Assembly: GCA_001797905.1 (NCBI GenBank)
Contig: MGQS01000088.1
Coordinates: 5,113 to 13,786 of the forward strand
DNA length: 8,674 nucleotides
Origin: Deltaproteobacteria bacterium RBG_16_54_11
GTDB taxonomy: Bacteria; Desulfobacterota; B13-G15; RBG-16-54-18
Direction: 5' to 3'
Shown here: positions 6,723 through 8,674 of the stretch, one piece after another
How positions within the stretch are numbered: the first letter of the stretch is position 1
Layout of the letters: each line of letters starts with the position of its first letter
The notes under the pieces: generated by a model
Told to the model about the DNA's origin: nothing
Database searches by the model: none
The model's input: only the letters and a program-made list of their open reading frames with translations
Program-made: the position numbers and the translations under genes

Positions 6723-7097
6723 ATGATACGATATGAGCTGGCCGAGGATATCGGCTCAGAGATCAAAGAGATTATCCATAAGCTCGAGCTGGCACACATA
6801 GACGGAACACGGGTCGCCTGCGTCAGGAGCAGGGGATCTGCGAGCAGACGGACGCTGGCCCGCTGTCACGGATTCCCGAAAATCATGCAGCTTGCCCTCC
6901 AGATGAAGCCCCATTACATAATAGAGATCATCTCCGAACAATTCGATAAGCTCGGCAAAGAGGAGCAGACAAAGGTGCTTATTCACGAGCTGATGCATAT
7001 CCCCCACTCCTTTGGCGGGGGATTCCGAAGCCACCGCCCCTACGTCACGAGAAAGAAGGTGGAGAAGATGTATAAAAAGTTCCTGCAGGCGGGGTAA
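6723..7097 (+). CDS. Small predicted HExxH metallopeptidase (COG4900 type)
   Basis: 124 residues, cytosolic. The metal site is explicit: HELMH (88-92) gives two His and the catalytic Glu89, and PHSFGGGFRSH (94-104) offers a third ligand, probably His104. The preceding half has CVRSRGSASRRTLARCHG (33-50), an arginine-rich block, then a strand-like PHYIIEIISEQFDKL (63-77). This matches, from memory, the predicted metallopeptidases of COG4900 (related to the PF18894 phage metallopeptidase group), which I recall as common in archaea and patchy in bacteria; no substrate is known. An in-frame TAG at 6711 and no later Met before residue 55 fix the start at 6723. No Shine-Dalgarno precedes it, unlike most genes here, so expression may be low, leaderless or dependent on upstream translation. 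A nitroreductase gene with its own promoter follows. Confidence 0.85.
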   Translation: MIRYELAEDIGSEIKEIIHKLELAHIDGTRVACVRSRGSASRRTLARCHGFPKIMQLALQMKPHYIIEIISEQFDKLGKEEQTKVLIHELMHIPHSFGGGFRSHRPYVTRKKVEKMYKKFLQAG

Positions 7098-7173
7098 TAT
7101 CCCCGGCCTTAAAACGCATCGTGCTTTTGGGTGCGGTGTGACAGGAATTCTTTTGCCATCGAGGATTCTTTTT

Positions 7174-7200
7174 TATTATACGAGCAAGGAGCGTATAATA
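7174..7200 (+). promoter_or_regulatory. Perfect dyad TATTATACG-N9-CGTATAATA overlapping the nitroreductase -10 box
   Basis: The left arm 7174-7182 and right arm 7192-7200 are exact 9-bp inverted repeats around AGCAAGGAG. The right arm contains TATAAT (7194-7199), a perfect -10 hexamer, about 50 bp upstream of the nitroreductase ATG. The -35 at the right distance is weak (TTTTAT or TTTTTA), as in regulated or activator-dependent promoters. A T-run precedes rather than follows the repeat, so a rho-independent terminator on the plus strand is unlikely. I infer an operator for a dimeric regulator. Confidence 0.6.
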
Positions 7201-7248
7201 TAATTCTAGTAACGTAGCTCAACTCGATACAAAAGAGGAGGATCTGCC

Positions 7249-7797
7249 ATGGTTATTTCTCTCATCCAAAAGAGGAGGAGCATCAGACGGTTTTTTCCAA
7301 AACCGGTCGATGCCGGAAAGATCGACCTGCTGATAGAAGCGGCGCTCCGCTCCCCTTCGTCCAGGGGGCTTAACCCCTGGGAATTTATCGTGGTGACTGA
7401 TAAGGATCTGTTGGAAAAGCTTTCGCGGAGCAAGCAGCACGGGTCGGCCTTTTTACAGAATGCGCCCCTGGGCATCGTCGTCTGCGCGGATCCGGAAAAG
7501 TGCGACGTATGGATCGAGGATGCCTCCATCGCTTCGATATTTATCCATTTGGCTGCTGAGTCTCTGGGGCTCGGGAGTTGCTGGATACAGATAAGAGAAA
7601 GGATGCATGATGGGAAGAAGAGCGCTCAGGAGTATCTGATTGAGACCCTTAATATCCCGGCCAAGATGCAGGTGGAGTCCATCATCGCCGTCGGATATCC
7701 CGATGAGATGCAGCCCCCGCATGGCAAGGAAGAATTGTTATACGAAAAGGTACATAGGGATATCTATGGAAAGACGTATTATAAAGTAGCGGTATAA
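7249..7797 (+). CDS. Nitroreductase-family flavoprotein
   Basis: 182-residue FMN-dependent oxidoreductase, cytosolic and probably homodimeric. Family signatures are KRRSIRRF (8-15, FMN phosphate and ring contacts), RSPSSRGLNPWEF (34-46), LGLGSCWIQIRER (106-118) and AVGYPDE (147-153). Members reduce nitro compounds, quinones or flavins with NAD(P)H, or serve in cofactor chemistry; the substrate cannot be read from the sequence. The length is typical for short stand-alone members without an N-terminal ferredoxin domain. The start has GAGGAGG (7235-7241) 7 bases before the ATG, and a TATAAT box overlapped by a perfect dyad lies upstream, so it likely has its own regulated promoter. A convergent GNAT gene begins its 3' end 46 bp downstream. 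The second nitroreductase at the right edge belongs to a different subtype. Confidence 0.93.
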   Translation: MVISLIQKRRSIRRFFPKPVDAGKIDLLIEAALRSPSSRGLNPWEFIVVTDKDLLEKLSRSKQHGSAFLQNAPLGIVVCADPEKCDVWIEDASIASIFIHLAAESLGLGSCWIQIRERMHDGKKSAQEYLIETLNIPAKMQVESIIAVGYPDEMQPPHGKEELLYEKVHRDIYGKTYYKVAV

Positions 7798-7843
7798 GCG
7801 GCTCGTTAAAAAAGAAGTGATATAAATATGAAGATGCAAATAA

Positions 7844-8323
7844 TCAGGGCGAGTTGCTTGGAGAGGTTTTACGTGCAGACTTGCCCGGCTTTGCCAAGAA
7901 TGCCTGTTTGGCATGTCGGTCGAATCCGATTGACTCATAGAATCGGTACGTTCCTTCATCTTTACGCCCGGTGAGCAGCATCACCTTATAGCATCCCTTC
8001 CTCCAGGCAAAAACCAATGCATGGTTAAGCACCTGTCGCCCATATCCTTTTCTGCGAAACTCGGCGTGCGTTACCACGTTCTCGATAATGCCGTAGGGCC
8101 GGCACCCGCGAGTCAGATTCGGAATTATCGCCAGTGTACAAGAAGAGACTAGTCTGCCATCCAAAAACACCCCGAAGTACTTGAGATCCGGGTTTTGTTG
8201 GATCTGATGCCACAGCGCTTCCACCCGCGCCCGTTCAGGCAGCGGGTCATCTGATATATGCAGATGCTTGTATAGCCTGAGAAGTTCGTCCAACTCCGAT
8301 CCTAATATTTCTCTGACAGTCAT
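7844..8323 (-). CDS. GNAT-family N-acetyltransferase
   Basis: 159 residues, one GNAT domain filling most of the protein. Motif A is clear: a beta-strand IIENVVTHAEF (79-89) followed by the acetyl-CoA pyrophosphate loop RRKGYG (90-95, pattern R-x-x-G-x-G) and helix. The later strand CYKVMLLTGR (111-120) and RFYESIGF (127-134) complete the fold. It transfers an acetyl group from acetyl-CoA to an unidentified amine. The last 12 or so residues are Lys/Ser/Pro-rich and probably disordered. The ATG at 8323 is supported by GAGG (8336-8333), 9 bases upstream. It converges on the nitroreductase gene and may be co-directional with the partial gene to its right, 120 bp upstream. Confidence 0.93.
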   Translation of the reverse strand: MTVREILGSELDELLRLYKHLHISDDPLPERARVEALWHQIQQNPDLKYFGVFLDGRLVSSCTLAIIPNLTRGCRPYGIIENVVTHAEFRRKGYGRQVLNHALVFAWRKGCYKVMLLTGRKDEGTYRFYESIGFDRHAKQAFLAKPGKSARKTSPSNSP

Positions 8324-8443
8324 ATGTCACCGCCTCACTTGTTACTATACGAAAAAATTTGCTTGATACGACTCTTATAGCACGTTACATTTTGCAGCTA
8401 TCACCTTTATCAAGAAATATAGAAATCCAGCAAAAAACCAAAC

Positions 8444-8674
8444 CTATTGCCACGCTACCTTTGCGGAATCGCGCTCCACAAGCCGCTGATACCTGATCTT
8501 CTGGTACCCGAGGGTCATTGCCCCGAAGCACCGGTGATCCCGGGGGATGCCCAGCCATTGCCTGATCCGGCGGCTGCTGTTTACGGCGTTCTGAAGGTAC
8601 CCATTGAAGCAGCACCCCACCCCCAGCGCGTGGGCCATCAGTGAGCAGTTATAGAGGGCCAGCGCGCAGTTAAA
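8444..8674 (-). CDS. C-terminal part of a second nitroreductase-family protein (5' end outside window)
   Basis: 76 residues up to the TAG stop at 8446-8444, open to the right edge. The sequence reads ALALYNCSLMAHALGVG (from residue 4 of the fragment), then WLGIP, CFGAMTLGYQKIRYQRLVER and a final VAWQ, the standard C-terminal end of nitroreductases that often carry an N-terminal 4Fe-4S ferredoxin domain. Whether this one does cannot be seen. The C-terminal GAMTLGY...RLVER pattern differs from the 182-residue nitroreductase at 7249-7797, so they are not recent duplicates. There is no ATG start to choose: an internal ATG at 8638 lies inside the conserved helix and is not the start. Confidence 0.88.
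   Translation of the reverse strand, partial: FNCALALYNCSLMAHALGVGCCFNGYLQNAVNSSRRIRQWLGIPRDHRCFGAMTLGYQKIRYQRLVERDSAKVAWQ

Noticed and set aside
7090..7105. Hairpin CGGGG-TAATAT-CCCCG around the metallopeptidase stop codon, considered as a terminator
   Set aside because: The stem is only 5 bp and no T-run follows, so a rho-independent terminator is not supported.
8385..8615. Second minus-strand open frame over the partial nitroreductase
   Set aside because: The alternative frame at 8444-8674 carries the conserved nitroreductase C-terminus, so this one is a shadow.

Overview
The window reads as a chromosomal stretch from an anaerobic or facultatively anaerobic Gram-negative bacterium. The gene styles (FolD, acyl-CoA carboxyltransferase, a CxxCxxCC protein, a COG4900-type metallopeptidase, two nitroreductases) fit a Desulfobacterota/Deltaproteobacteria-like genome, but no rRNA or other phylogenetic marker is present, so this is inference. 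The predicted outer-membrane-type lipoprotein supports a diderm cell. Most genes are GC-rich with strong purine-rich ribosome binding sites. The exception is the membrane-anchored protein at about 2.8-3.5 kb, which is clearly AT-richer. No tRNA, rRNA, CRISPR array, insertion sequence or phage module is visible.

Layout. Positions 1-880 (minus) hold a nearly complete folD, the bifunctional methylene-THF dehydrogenase/cyclohydrolase, running off the left edge. A 280-bp divergent control region follows, with one good sigma70-type promoter facing each way. Both promoters share a TTGACAAGG -35 segment and a CATCCTA block. Positions 1161-2717 (plus) encode a biotin-dependent acyl-CoA carboxylase carboxyltransferase (PccB/MmdA family) whose substrate-pocket motif differs from the family consensus. 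No biotin carboxylase or biotin carrier gene lies beside it. Next come a single-pass membrane-anchored protein of unknown function (2804-3514) and a CapA/PgsA-family lipoprotein (3689-4894), both plus. An EamA/DMT transporter (4928-5839, minus) converges on the CapA gene.

A roughly 300-bp AT-spiked intergenic region separates the transporter from a rightward set: a YkgJ-like CxxCxxCC cysteine-cluster protein (6151-6594), a small predicted HExxH metallopeptidase of COG4900 type (6723-7097), and a nitroreductase-family flavoprotein (7249-7797). The nitroreductase has its own TATAAT promoter, overlapped by a perfect 9-bp-arm dyad. A GNAT acetyltransferase (7844-8323, minus) converges on the nitroreductase. 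The right edge (8444-8674, minus) holds the C-terminal end of a second nitroreductase of a different subtype.

The genes do not form one evident pathway. FolD (C1/folate metabolism) and the carboxyltransferase (acyl-CoA carboxylation or decarboxylation) may share regulation through the divergent promoter region. The CxxCxxCC protein and the metallopeptidase are both predicted metal-binding proteins on the same strand and could be linked, but a 128-bp gap makes co-translation unlikely. I see no convincing undescribed multi-gene system. The best leads are the carboxyltransferase pocket variant, the small metallopeptidase and its neighbour, and the dyad operators at 1087-1133 and 7174-7200.
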